The notes under the pieces are model-generated. The model did not search any database. It was given only the letters and a program-made list of their open reading frames with translations, and was not told where the DNA came from. From positions 612,006 to 676,005 of the forward strand of contig JAKLDJ010000001.1 in assembly GCA_022703585.1 (NCBI GenBank): DNA of 64,000 nucleotides. Direction: 5' to 3'. Positions 49,142-57,797 of this stretch are shown one piece after another. Both the position numbers and the translations under genes were made by a program. Each line of letters starts with the position of its first letter. Positions within the stretch are counted from its first letter, which is position 1. The DNA comes from Candidatus Omnitrophota bacterium (lineage in GTDB: Bacteria; Omnitrophota; Gorgyraeia; Zapsychrales; JAKLDJ01).

Positions 49142-49194
49142 GAAGAAGGGTTATCCGTCGGCTTATAAAATACGGTGCTATTTGTCCTAAGAAA

Positions 49195-49270
49195 TGGTGG
49201 AGCTGAGGGGGATCGAACCCCTGACCTCCTGCATGCCATGCAGGCGCTCTCCCAGCTGAGCTACAGCCCC
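49195..49270 (-). tRNA. tRNA-Ala (anticodon GGC)
   Basis: On the minus strand GGGGCTG pairs with CAGCTCC, including the G3-U70 pair that identifies alanine tRNA. The anticodon loop ATGGCAT gives GGC. Encoded CCA ends the gene, unlike the tRNA-Leu here. Confidence 0.96.
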
Positions 49271-49311
49271 AATCATCCTTAAATCTTTTATCCGAGATAA
49301 GATTGGGGCAG

Positions 49312-49330
49312 TCCCCGCCGAAGGCGGGGG
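49312..49330 (-). other. CCCCGCC/GGCGGGG hairpin in the tRNA-Ala leader
   Basis: The stem CCCCGCC-TTC-GGCGGGG lies between the tRNA-Ala promoter and the tRNA. It could be a processing signal or a leftover terminator. The rest of the 525-base gap between tRNA-Ala and leuS holds two promoters and the leuS leader; I see no gene in it. Confidence 0.5.
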
Positions 49331-49409
49331 CAGCCACCGCACGTTATCCGTATCCGCTATAATCTTAAAGATCGAAAAACCTTATAGGCAATTACTTAAA
49401 GTATCTGAA

Positions 49410-49438
49410 AATATAACACTTACCGATATTTATGTCAA
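49410..49438 (-). promoter_or_regulatory. promoter of tRNA-Ala
   Basis: On the minus strand a perfect TTGACA and TATATT are 17 bases apart, about 140 bases before the tRNA. Confidence 0.75.
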
Positions 49439-49601
49439 CACATTCGTATGCCCTTCGGAGCAAATCATAAGCACATTTTCCCAGATATGCTCGGCGTTAA
49501 CACTGAGGCCCCGCTTTTTCCTGGCAAAAATTTTTACGGTGGGGCCAAATGTGTCAATCTCATTATCCCGTTAATCGATTTTAGGCTTATGTTATAGTTT
49601 C

Positions 49602-49631
49602 TTGACGTTTAAATTAGCGTTGTGTTAGAAT
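49602..49631 (+). promoter_or_regulatory. promoter of leuS
   Basis: TTGACG and TAGAAT are 18 bases apart. The transcript would have a leader of about 160 bases. Confidence 0.6.
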
Positions 49632-49680
49632 GAAGCCCATTACGTACTTAAGCAAAAACGCGGTTTCCGCAAAAGATCCC

Positions 49681-49781
49681 TTATTGACTTTTGTAGAACT
49701 AATCGCAATAGAGGTAGTCAATATTGGCCTTTGTTCTCTCGATCTCGAATTAACACGATTTTCTTTAGTTGTGCAAAGGCC
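49681..49781 (+). repeat. structured leuS leader, copy C of the dispersed repeat
   Basis: TTATTGACTT, 21 bases, AGGTAGTCAATA (49681-49723) match the first stem of copies A and B with identical spacing. A second stem, GGCCTTTG (49726-49733) with CAAAGGCC (49774-49781), follows. The AAAGG in its 3' arm is the only Shine-Dalgarno-like stretch before leuS, so the stem could hide it. Confidence 0.65.
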
Positions 49782-49795
49782 CATAATAAAATCAT

Positions 49796-52276
49796 ATGTC
49801 CTACACGATTGACGAAATAAAACGCATCGAAGAAAAATGGCAGAAGGCCTGGCAGGATGAAAAGGCCTTTAAGGTTAATGCTAGCCCGGATAAAAAGAAA
49901 TATTATGTCCTGGAGATGTTTCCCTACCCGTCGGGGAAAATCCATATGGGCCATGTGCGCAATTACACCATTGCCGATGTTATTGCCCGGCTAAAAATGA
50001 TGCAGGGATTTAATGTCCTGCATCCGATGGGTTACGATGCCTTTGGGCAACCCGCCGAAAACGCCGCCATCAAAAACAAAACCGATCCCAAGACATGGAC
50101 GTTGCAGTGTATCAATCAGATGCGTGAAGGCCTGAGGCGCATGGGTTTTTCCTATGATTGGGACCGCGAGATCGCCACCTGTGATAAAGAATATTACCAC
50201 TGGAACCAGTGGATCTTTTTAAAAATGATGGAAAGAGGCCTCGCCTATAAGAAGGCCTCGTCGGTTAACTGGTGCCCCAGCTGCGAGACGACATTGGCCA
50301 ACGAAGAGGTTATTCAAGGGGAATGCTGGCGTTGCCATAATAAGGTGGCCCAAAAAGATCTGGAGCAATGGTATTTAAAGATTACTGATTATGCCGAAGA
50401 GCTGCTGGACGATTTAAAAACCCTCCAGAATTGGCCCGCGCGTGTTATCACCATGCAGGAAAACTGGATTGGAAAAAGCTATGGTGTTGAGATTTATTTT
50501 AAAGTTAAAAAAACCGGTGAGATTCTTCCTGTCTTCACGACACGTGCCGACACTATTTTCGGCGCGACCTATGTTGTCTTAGCGGTCGACCATCCCTTAG
50601 TCGAGAAATTGATCAAGGAAGCCTCCAATAAGAAAGAAATCGAGAGCTTTATCGAAAAGGTCAAGAACCAAAGCAAGAGCGACCGTGTCTCGGCGGGTCT
50701 TAAGAAAGAAGGGATGTTTACCGGTCAGTACGCCGTTAATCCCGTTAACAAGGAAGAGATCCCGATTTGGATCGCGGATTATGTTTTAATGGAGTATGGA
50801 ACCGGCGCGATTATGGCGGTGCCGACCCACGACCAGCGCGATTTTCTTTTTGCCAAGGAACATCAATTACCGATGCGTATTGTCATTGCAGATCCTGCCA
50901 ACCCGGACCAAACCGCCGCCGACTTAAAACAAGCCTATGAAGGCGACGGCATTCAGGTGAATTCATCTCAGTTTAACGGTTTGGCAAATCGCGAGGCCAT
51001 CCAAAAAATAGCCGAATGGATGGAAGCTGGCAACATGGGAAAGACAACCCTGTACTGGCGGCTGCGTGATTGGCTTATTTCCCGCCAGCGTTATTGGGGC
51101 ACTCCCATACCGGTCGTTTACTGCCGGCAATGCGGCACGGTCCCGGTGCCGGAAAAAGATTTGCCGGTTGAGCTTCCCGAAAAAGTTTCGATTACCGGCC
51201 AGGGCGGAAGCCCGCTAGCATCGTTAAAAGATTTTGTTGTTACCGATTGCCCCCGATGCGGAAACATTGCCAAACGGGAAACCGATACCATGGCGACATT
51301 TTTTGATTCGTCCTGGTATTTCCTGCGTTTTTGTTCCGCCCACAATTCCGATGAGGTTTTTAATCATCAGGAAGCGCATTACTGGATGCCGGTCGACCAG
51401 TATATCGGCGGCATCGAGCATGCGATTTTGCATCTTTTGTACTCGCGGTTTTTCACCAAATTCTTTAAAGAGTTGGGATTGATTTCTTTTAAAGAGCCGT
51501 TCACGCGGCTTTTGACCCAGGGGATGGTGTTAAAAGAAGGCGAGGTCATGTCCAAGTCCAAGGGCAATACTGTCGATCCCGATTCGGTCATCAGCCAGTA
51601 CGGCGCCGATACCCTGCGGCTCTTTATTCTGTTTGCCGCTCCGCCCGAAGACCAGCTGGAATGGAACAGCAATGCGATCGAGGGTTCCTGGAGATTCTTA
51701 AGCCGGGTGTGGAATTTGGCCGAAAACCATTATCACCCCATCAAGGGTTCTTCTCCGTTAAGTGATGCCGATCGCGCCCTGGAAAGGCAACGGCATATTA
51801 CTATCAAGAAGGTAACAGAGGATATTGAGAGAGGTTTTAAATTCAATACTGCCATTAGCGGCATTATGGTCTTAGTCAATGCTATCGAAGACTATGCCAA
51901 GGGAAAAGAATCTTCCCGGATCAACCAACGCATTCTTAACGAATCTATTAAAACGGTTGTTTTGCTTTTGGCGCCTTTTGTGCCGCATTTGTGCGAAGAG
52001 CTTTGGCAGAAAATAGGCGGGACAAATCAGATGATTGCCCGGACTCAGTGGCCGCAGTACGCCGAAGATGTCTTAAAGCAAGACACCATTCAGATTGTAG
52101 TGCAAATCAACGGAAAATTAAGAGGAAAATGTGAAACTCCGTCGGACTTAGGAGAGAGCGAGCTTAAAAAGATCGTCCTGGCGGATGAAAAAATCAAAGA
52201 ATATCTTAAAGGAAAAACCGTTAAGCGTTTTATCGTTGTTCCCAATAAGCTGGTTAATATTGTTATCGGTGACTAA
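49796..52276 (+). CDS. leuS: leucyl-tRNA synthetase
   Basis: The 826-aa protein has the class I motifs [11 protein letters not shown] near 40-50 and V-M-S-K-S-K-G-N near 583. The editing domain shows [12 protein letters not shown] and the active site [18 protein letters not shown]. It charges tRNA-Leu, and a tRNA-Leu gene lies 1.2 kb upstream. The leader is structured (see copy C). The HD-GYP gene follows after 2 bases. Confidence 0.98.
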   Translation: MSYTIDEIKRIEEKWQKAWQDEKAFKVNASPDKKKYYVLEMFPYPSGKIHMGHVRNYTIADVIARLKMMQGFNVLHPMGYDAFGQPAENAAIKNKTDPKTWTLQCINQMREGLRRMGFSYDWDREIATCDKEYYHWNQWIFLKMMERGLAYKKASSVNWCPSCETTLANEEVIQGECWRCHNKVAQKDLEQWYLKITDYAEELLDDLKTLQNWPARVITMQENWIGKSYGVEIYFKVKKTGEILPVFTTRADTIFGATYVVLAVDHPLVEKLIKEASNKKEIESFIEKVKNQSKSDRVSAGLKKEGMFTGQYAVNPVNKEEIPIWIADYVLMEYGTGAIMAVPTHDQRDFLFAKEHQLPMRIVIADPANPDQTAADLKQAYEGDGIQVNSSQFNGLANREAIQKIAEWMEAGNMGKTTLYWRLRDWLISRQRYWGTPIPVVYCRQCGTVPVPEKDLPVELPEKVSITGQGGSPLASLKDFVVTDCPRCGNIAKRETDTMATFFDSSWYFLRFCSAHNSDEVFNHQEAHYWMPVDQYIGGIEHAILHLLYSRFFTKFFKELGLISFKEPFTRLLTQGMVLKEGEVMSKSKGNTVDPDSVISQYGADTLRLFILFAAPPEDQLEWNSNAIEGSWRFLSRVWNLAENHYHPIKGSSPLSDADRALERQRHITIKKVTEDIERGFKFNTAISGIMVLVNAIEDYAKGKESSRINQRILNESIKTVVLLLAPFVPHLCEELWQKIGGTNQMIARTQWPQYAEDVLKQDTIQIVVQINGKLRGKCETPSDLGESELKKIVLADEKIKEYLKGKTVKRFIVVPNKLVNIVIGD

Positions 52277-52278
52277 GC

Positions 52279-53112
52279 ATGGCGGATAAAACTAATAACC
52301 AAAATAGTGCGGTTGAATTTTTGCTGGGACAAAGAAATTTCTTCAAGCTGAGTACGTTGATTATTTTAATGCTCTTGCTTCTGGCTCAGTACGCGGCCAC
52401 TATTTTCAAGGTGAGCATTATTCCCGAAAGCATTTCTCTGATGGTGGCCTGCATCTGTGTTATCTATATGTGGCTGGCGGAACGTAAAGACGTCGCCGTG
52501 CTTCAGGAAACGAACATAAAACTTTTTCGGGCGCAAGAGAATCTTAAGAATAGCCATGTCGAAACCATTCTTTCGCTTGTCTTAAGCCAGGAAGCCAAAG
52601 ATTCCTATACCTACGGCCACTCGGAAAGAGTGAAGCAGTATGCCATGATGCTGGCGAAAGAGCTGAATTTAACCGAAAAGGAGACAGAGCTGATCGCGCG
52701 CGCCGCTAAATTACACGACATCGGCAAAATCGGCATTAAAGACGAAATTTTATTCAGCCACAACAAATTAACCCCCGCGCAGTACCAGGAGATAAAATCA
52801 CACCCCTTAAAGGGAGTGGCTATCCTGGAGCCCTTAAAATTTCTGCAACGGGAAAAAGTGATTGTTAAGCATCATCATGAACGTTTTGACGGCACCGGTT
52901 ATCCCGACGGGCTTAAGGGAGAGGCGATCCCTCTGGGGGCACGTATTATTTGTGTCGCCGATGCCTTTGATGCGATGAGAACCAGCCGGCCCTACGCTAA
53001 AGCTTTATCCAAAGAAGAAGTGATCAGAGAATTAGCGTTCAACGCCGGCGCTCAATTTGACCCAAAAATTTCTGAAACACTCATCCGCAGTATCGACCGT
53101 TTTTATCGTTAA
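52279..53112 (+). CDS. membrane HD-GYP c-di-GMP phosphodiesterase
   Basis: The 277-aa protein has two N-terminal membrane helices (about 24-66), a short coiled coil, and an HD-GYP domain. H-D is at 146-147 in K-L-H-D-I-G-K-I-G, and H-H-H-E-R-F-D-G-T-G-Y-P-D-G-L-K-G-E-A-I-P at about 198-218 holds G-Y-P. All metal and GYP residues are present, so active breakdown of c-di-GMP is expected. It is coupled to leuS by position, which may be incidental. It provides the output side to the riboswitch at 6433 and the PilZ protein at 18313. Confidence 0.93.
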   Translation: MADKTNNQNSAVEFLLGQRNFFKLSTLIILMLLLLAQYAATIFKVSIIPESISLMVACICVIYMWLAERKDVAVLQETNIKLFRAQENLKNSHVETILSLVLSQEAKDSYTYGHSERVKQYAMMLAKELNLTEKETELIARAAKLHDIGKIGIKDEILFSHNKLTPAQYQEIKSHPLKGVAILEPLKFLQREKVIVKHHHERFDGTGYPDGLKGEAIPLGARIICVADAFDAMRTSRPYAKALSKEEVIRELAFNAGAQFDPKISETLIRSIDRFYR

Positions 53113-53174
53113 GTTTCAACTCAGATTTACCGACTTTTATTAACCTGTGAAGACAAGGATGGCATCGGCATTCT

Positions 53175-53540
53175 ATGTTCAACCTTACCAAGGAAGAGCG
53201 TCTGGTTTTGATTTTCTTTATTTTCATTATTCTTTTCGGCACGTTGATCCACTGGGCATTGAAGAGTAACGGGAGGCTCAAGGATTTCATTAATATTATC
53301 GAGAGCGATAAGCTCTACAGCCGCGTTGATATTAATACGGCGACCTACGAGGATTTGGTTAAGATTCCTTATCTGGGGTCTGCCAAGGCAAAGCGTATTA
53401 TTGATTACCGGATCCAAAACGGCCTTTTTGGCGATATCGAGCAGGTCAAGCTTGTGCCGGGCATAGGAAATTATAATTACCGGCAGATTGCAAAATTCTT
53501 AAAAGTCTCCGCAGGAGAAAACCGCAAGGAGAATGATTGA
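53175..53540 (+). CDS. ComEA-like helix-hairpin-helix DNA-uptake protein
   Basis: The 121-aa protein has one membrane helix (about 10-28) and a pair of HhH motifs: V-D-I-N-T-A-T-Y-E-D-L-V-K-I-P-Y-L-G-S-A-K-A-K-R-I followed by V-P-G-I-G. ComEA binds incoming double-stranded DNA at the cell surface or in the periplasm. Its stop overlaps the comEC ATG by one base (TGATG), typical of a competence operon. Confidence 0.88.
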   Translation: MFNLTKEERLVLIFFIFIILFGTLIHWALKSNGRLKDFINIIESDKLYSRVDINTATYEDLVKIPYLGSAKAKRIIDYRIQNGLFGDIEQVKLVPGIGNYNYRQIAKFLKVSAGENRKEND

Positions 53541-55096
53541 TGGCTGCCCATCGGCCGCTGGCGAGTATTTTTATTTTCTTAAGCGCCGGAATTCTTTTAG
53601 GGCAATATTGGGTGCTGTCCTGGGCGCCCTTGGCCATTCTGGTATTTTCATCTGCTATGGCCGGACTTCTTTTGATCAGGAGAAGAATCCTCTCTATGTT
53701 TCTTATCGGAATGGCCTTTATTTTCTTGGGGGTTTTGCTCGTGCATAGCGGCAAGGTTTTACCTAAAAATCACATCTTTTATATCGCAAAATATTATCGT
53801 AAAGATCCCGTTCTTTTGGAGGGAGTTGTTGTCTCGGATGTTCAAAAGAGAGAATCTTTTAGGGGCAAGAGAACGACTTTTACCCTGGAGGTAAAACGTT
53901 TTAAAACACGTTGGGGGTGGAAGAAGAAAAGCGGCAAGGCGCTGGTAAATATATTTCGAGAAGAATCTTTAGCGTACGGTGATTATGTGATTTTAGAAGG
54001 AAAGATGTACCGGCCTTTTAATTTCTCCAAGGATAAGAAATTTACTTACCGGGATTATCTTTCCCGCCGGGGGATTAAATTTATTATCAGCGTCAAGAAA
54101 GACGGATACGTGGAAATCCTAGAATCCCATCGCGGAAATTTTCTTCAGGCGGCTTCTTTAAAAACGAAAGACAGGCTGGGAAAGGTCTTTCGGAGGCATC
54201 TTCCCAAGCCTCAGGCTGATTTGATGCAAGCGATGGTTTTGGGCGACCGCTATAATTTGCCTCAGCATCTTATGGATTTATTTATTCGCACCGGTACCGC
54301 CCACATCCTTGCGATCAGCGGGCAAAATGTTGCGATTGTCGCGTTTATGGTCTTCTTATTTTTAAAGGCAACCTTCTTTAGCCGGAGATGGCAGTATGTC
54401 TTGACGATTTTGTTTGTTATCTTTTATGCTTTTCTGACAGGTGCCCAGCCGTCGGTGGTGCGGGCTGCGATCATGGCGGCTATTTTTCTTTTAAGTTTCA
54501 TCACCCAGCGCGAAACCGACAGCATAAATTCGCTATCTCTGGCGGCGGTTCTTCTTTTGGTCTATAACCCGATGAACCTTTTTGATATTGGTTTTCAGCT
54601 GTCGTTTATCTGCGTTTTGGCGATTTTGGTTTATTATCCGAGGATTATGCATTTTTATCCGAAGGCCCACCGTTATTTTGGGGCCAAGCCAACTCTGTTT
54701 GTTGCGCAGTCGCTGGCCATATCGCTGGCGGCATGGTTAGGCGTGGCCGGACTGATCGCTTACTATTTTAATATCATCACGCCGATCACGATTTTGGCAA
54801 ATCTAATTGTTGTTCCCTGCATGTCGGCGATTATGGCATTAGGATTTGGTTTATTGGGGGCGGGCTTAGTTTTGCCGGGCATTGCTTTTGTTTTTGCCGA
54901 TTGCCTTAATCTGGTGCTTAATCTTATGGTGGCCAGCATTTATTTATTCAGTAAGGTCCCGGCTGCCTATATCCAGCTTATAGACGTATCTCTTTGGGAG
55001 GTGGGAGGTTACTATTTAGCGGTGATTTTGCTTACCGTCCTTCTTATCAGATTGACAAAGAGAATGAATTATGATAAAGTGGACGCAATAACCTGA
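53540..55096 (+). CDS. ComEC/Rec2-type DNA-uptake channel, lacking the metallo-beta-lactamase domain
   Basis: The 518-aa protein has N-terminal helices, a soluble OB-like DUF4131 region (about 90-190) and the Competence domain with H-I-L-A-I-S-G-Q-N-V-A-I and T-G-A-Q-P-S-V-V-R-A-A-I-M. It ends soon after the last helices. Most ComEC proteins are about 750 aa and carry a C-terminal MBL nuclease domain that is missing here. ATG 53540 is preferred to the TTG at 53537. With ComEA and a ComM-like protein it suggests natural transformation. Confidence 0.88.
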   Translation: MAAHRPLASIFIFLSAGILLGQYWVLSWAPLAILVFSSAMAGLLLIRRRILSMFLIGMAFIFLGVLLVHSGKVLPKNHIFYIAKYYRKDPVLLEGVVVSDVQKRESFRGKRTTFTLEVKRFKTRWGWKKKSGKALVNIFREESLAYGDYVILEGKMYRPFNFSKDKKFTYRDYLSRRGIKFIISVKKDGYVEILESHRGNFLQAASLKTKDRLGKVFRRHLPKPQADLMQAMVLGDRYNLPQHLMDLFIRTGTAHILAISGQNVAIVAFMVFLFLKATFFSRRWQYVLTILFVIFYAFLTGAQPSVVRAAIMAAIFLLSFITQRETDSINSLSLAAVLLLVYNPMNLFDIGFQLSFICVLAILVYYPRIMHFYPKAHRYFGAKPTLFVAQSLAISLAAWLGVAGLIAYYFNIITPITILANLIVVPCMSAIMALGFGLLGAGLVLPGIAFVFADCLNLVLNLMVASIYLFSKVPAAYIQLIDVSLWEVGGYYLAVILLTVLLIRLTKRMNYDKVDAIT

Positions 55097-55133
55097 CGGG
55101 AATTCTCAAAATCGTAATTTTAAGGTTTGTTTC

Positions 55134-56096
55134 ATGAAAAAAATAGTATTATCGTTCCTAATATTCTGTTCAATATTAATATTATCATGTCCCCGGAACA
55201 GTTTTGCCTTCTGGATGTGGACCCCCGAGACTAATAAATGGGTTAATCCCAAATATGACGTCAAGGAAACCCCTGAAGAACAACTTATTTTCTCCAAGCA
55301 GTTCTATGATACCAAAGACTACAAAAAAGCCGTGACCGAGTTTGAAAAACTCATCCGCAGTTACCCTAAATCCAAAGAAGCGGCTGAGGCTCAATTTTAT
55401 ATCGGCCTATGTTTTGAGGATCAGGGCCGGGTCTATGAGGCGTACAAGGCCTATCAAAAGGTCGTGGAGAAGTATCCCTTTAGCGAACGTTCCTCCGAGG
55501 TGGTTGACCGGCAGTATAAAATCGGCGAGCGGATGCTGGAGGGCGAGGGGAAAAAGGGGAAGTTTGTCTCGACCATTGTGGGCGGCGAGTACGAAGTTAT
55601 TGATGTCTTTCGTACGGTTATTAAAAACGCGCCCTACGGCAAGAATGCGGCTCCGGCCCAATATAAAATCGGTTTATATCTTAAAGAAAAGAAGATGTAT
55701 CAGGAGGCGCGGGACGAGTTTGAAAAGGTTGTTAACGACTATCCCACTAGCGAGTGGGTTAAAGCCGCCACCTACCAGATTGCGCTGACTGACGCCCATC
55801 GTTCTTCTGAGGCGCAGTATGACCAAAAAGTGACTCAAGTAGCCGTCGAAGAATTAAAGGAATTCACCAAGGCTTATCCGGATGCCGAGCTTTCCCAGAA
55901 GGCTCAGGACGAGATTCAGGGCTTAAGAAATAAAGAAGCCGAAAACAATTTTCTTGTCGGGCGTTTTTATGAAAAACAAAAGAAATATGAGTCCGCCAAA
56001 ATCTATTACGAAATGATCATTCGGGATTTTCAGGGCAGCCCTTCGGCAGGTAAAGCCAAAGAGCGTTTGCAAATGATGGAGTCAAAGAAAAAATGA
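55134..56096 (+). CDS. bamD: outer membrane assembly lipoprotein BamD-like
   Basis: The 320-aa protein has a signal with a possible lipobox I-L-S-C at Cys19, then at least five TPRs (Q-L-I-F-S-K-Q-F-Y-D-T-K-D-Y-K-K-A, A-Q-F-Y-I-G-L-C-F-E-D-Q-G-R, and others). BamD helps fold outer-membrane proteins with BamA. It is longer than E. coli BamD (about 245 aa) by one or two repeats. It overlaps lptE by 4 bases (ATGA), placing two outer-membrane biogenesis lipoproteins in one operon. Confidence 0.85.
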   Translation: MKKIVLSFLIFCSILILSCPRNSFAFWMWTPETNKWVNPKYDVKETPEEQLIFSKQFYDTKDYKKAVTEFEKLIRSYPKSKEAAEAQFYIGLCFEDQGRVYEAYKAYQKVVEKYPFSERSSEVVDRQYKIGERMLEGEGKKGKFVSTIVGGEYEVIDVFRTVIKNAPYGKNAAPAQYKIGLYLKEKKMYQEARDEFEKVVNDYPTSEWVKAATYQIALTDAHRSSEAQYDQKVTQVAVEELKEFTKAYPDAELSQKAQDEIQGLRNKEAENNFLVGRFYEKQKKYESAKIYYEMIIRDFQGSPSAGKAKERLQMMESKKK

Positions 56097-56620
56097 AGAA
56101 GATGAGGCCAGTATTGGTTTGTTTTATCTTGAGCGCTTTCATGGCGGGGTGCGGTTATTCAACCTCGGCCGTGAGCGGGAGGGTTAAGACGATCTATGTC
56201 GAGCCTTTTAGAAATAAGATTGCCTATGATTCGGAGACGACCCGCAAAATCTATATCCCTCTTATGGAAGTCAAGATTACCAATGCGGTTGTGGATAGAT
56301 TTCTTTTTGACGGGCATCTAAAGATTGCCAAAGAGAATAAGGCCGATGCGATTCTCCAGGGAGAATTGATTGATTACCAACGCGATGCCTTGCGTTATAC
56401 GGATAACGAGGATGTCCAGGAATACAGGATTACGATTTCGGTCTCGTTGAAACTTTTTGATCCGGTCAAGCAAGAGGTCATCTGGAGTGAGCCTAACTTC
56501 TCCGGCGATACAACTTATTTTGTCGTGGGGGCTCAGGCAAAGAGCGAAAGTGCCGCTATCGAAGACGCCCTTAAAGACCTGGGACGCCGCGTGGTAGAGC
56601 GCACTATCGAAAACTGGTAG
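56093..56620 (+). CDS. lptE: LPS-assembly lipoprotein LptE-like
   Basis: The 175-aa protein has a lipobox F-M-A-G-C at Cys20 followed by G-Y-S-T. The domain contains I-Y-V-E-P-F-R-N-K, L-M-E-V-K-I-T-N-A-V-V-D-R-F and A-D-A-I-L-Q-G-E-L, as in LptE/RlpB. LptE plugs LptD in the outer membrane and helps deliver LPS. Its presence points to a diderm with LPS. Confidence 0.88.
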   Translation: MKKMRPVLVCFILSAFMAGCGYSTSAVSGRVKTIYVEPFRNKIAYDSETTRKIYIPLMEVKITNAVVDRFLFDGHLKIAKENKADAILQGELIDYQRDALRYTDNEDVQEYRITISVSLKLFDPVKQEVIWSEPNFSGDTTYFVVGAQAKSESAAIEDALKDLGRRVVERTIENW

Positions 56621-56698
56621 TGCCCGTAAATTTTCCGGTTCAATTTTCCAGATAAAAGATAATGCCGCGTGGGGAAGCCACCGGAATCAAAACGTCTC

Positions 56699-57361
56699 AT
56701 GACCTATCTTTTGATCGGCGATGACCTGCCTGCCAAAGATTCAAAAATAGCTGAACTTAAAAAGAAATTTTTGCTCTCAGCTGAATCCTTCCATTTTGAC
56801 TGTGAAACTCTCTACGCCAAGAAACTGGATTCTGAAACGCTCAAAAAAGCCCTTGTTGCCTTGCCGGTGGTTTCCTCGAAGAGAGTGGTCATTATCCACG
56901 AATGCGAAAGACTCGATAATCGTAATCAGGAAATTGTTTTAAAAACGCTTGAAGAGTCTAGTGAGAGCTCGGTTGTCGTTCTTGATTTCTATCGCGCCGA
57001 TGCCAAGAGCGTTTTTATAGAGAAATTAAAAAAGGCCGCCAGGCCTTTGTACTTTGAAAAAGAAAAACCGCCCGATGTTTTTGCTCTCGGCAATGCGATC
57101 CTGGCGCAGAAAGATTCTGAGGCATTAAAGATTCTCGCCCAGATTCTTGCTCAAGGCGGATTTCCGGCTCAGATACTCGGTTTTTTGGTCTGGAAATGGC
57201 GCCACGCCAGAAATAGAGTCTCCCCGGAGATTTTTAAAAGAGGTTTAGAAGCGCTTCAGGAGGCTGATTGGAACATCAAAAGAAGCCGGCTAAAGCCCGA
57301 ACATGCCCTGGAGTTATTGGTCGTGCGGTTGAGTTCGAAGGAAACGCAGGCAGCTGGATAG
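56699..57361 (+). CDS. holA: DNA polymerase III delta subunit-like (short HolA)
   Basis: From ATG 56699 the protein is 220 aa and begins M-T-Y-L-L-I-G-D-D, the usual start of HolA. S-K-R-V-V-I-I-H-E-C-E-R-L, Q-I-L-G-F-L-V-W-K-W-R and the final A-L-E-L-L-V-V-R-L are family landmarks. HolA opens the sliding clamp as part of the clamp loader. It is far shorter than the usual 330-345 aa, the middle region being compact. The frame extends to a GTG at 56669, but that has no better RBS. rpsT next door on the other strand is a common neighbour of holA. Confidence 0.85.
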   Translation: MTYLLIGDDLPAKDSKIAELKKKFLLSAESFHFDCETLYAKKLDSETLKKALVALPVVSSKRVVIIHECERLDNRNQEIVLKTLEESSESSVVVLDFYRADAKSVFIEKLKKAARPLYFEKEKPPDVFALGNAILAQKDSEALKILAQILAQGGFPAQILGFLVWKWRHARNRVSPEIFKRGLEALQEADWNIKRSRLKPEHALELLVVRLSSKETQAAG

Positions 57362-57382
57362 AAAAGAAAGCCTTCTTTTCTA
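57359..57382 (+). terminator. TAGAAAAGAA/TTCTTTTCTA hairpin over the holA stop
   Basis: A 10-bp perfect inverted repeat with loop AGCC includes the holA stop codon. There is no T-run beyond the T-rich 3' arm, so termination strength is uncertain. Confidence 0.45.
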
Positions 57383-57429
57383 ATGCGGTTAAAGTTTATA
57401 AAGCAGCTTGACGAATTGGTACCGGGGCT

Positions 57430-57699
57430 TTACTTCTTTGTGATGCCCAACAGGAGTCTGCTGAGGTAGGATTTGCGGCGTGCCGCTGTGTTTTTGTGAA
57501 ATAAATGTCGTTTGGCAGCTTTATCGATCTTCTTAAAGGCGATTCTTAAGGCAGCCTTCGCTTCTTCAATATTCTTTTGTTCGATGGTCACCTGGAATTT
57601 CTTTAGGGCCTTGCGCAGATCGGTCTTAATCTGAAGATTATGCAGATGTTTCTTTTTACTGATGCGTAGTGCCTTAATGGCGTTTCTTCGTTGAGGCAA
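57430..57699 (-). CDS. rpsT: 30S ribosomal protein bS20
   Basis: The 89-aa basic protein has the bS20 pattern: R-R-N-A-I-K-A-L-R, L-R-K-A-L-K-K-F, A-F-K-K-I-D-K-A-A-K-R-H-L-F-H-K-N-T-A-A-R-R-K-S. It binds 16S rRNA in the 30S body. The start codon is TTG, fixed by AAAGGAG 8 bases upstream; a TTG start is known for rpsT in other bacteria and can limit its translation. Confidence 0.95.
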   Translation of the reverse strand: MPQRRNAIKALRISKKKHLHNLQIKTDLRKALKKFQVTIEQKNIEEAKAALRIAFKKIDKAAKRHLFHKNTAARRKSYLSRLLLGITKK

Positions 57700-57797
57700 A
57701 CTAACGGCTCCTTTCTTGAGCTTTAAAAGGCATTTGTGTAAAACAAGATATTTATTTCCAACAGCTTAAGGCGCCAATATAGCAGAGAGTAAGATTT

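Noticed and set aside
49630-49812. 60-codon frame in the leuS leader
   Set aside because: It starts at the -10 box of the leuS promoter, has no RBS and overlaps the leader stems.
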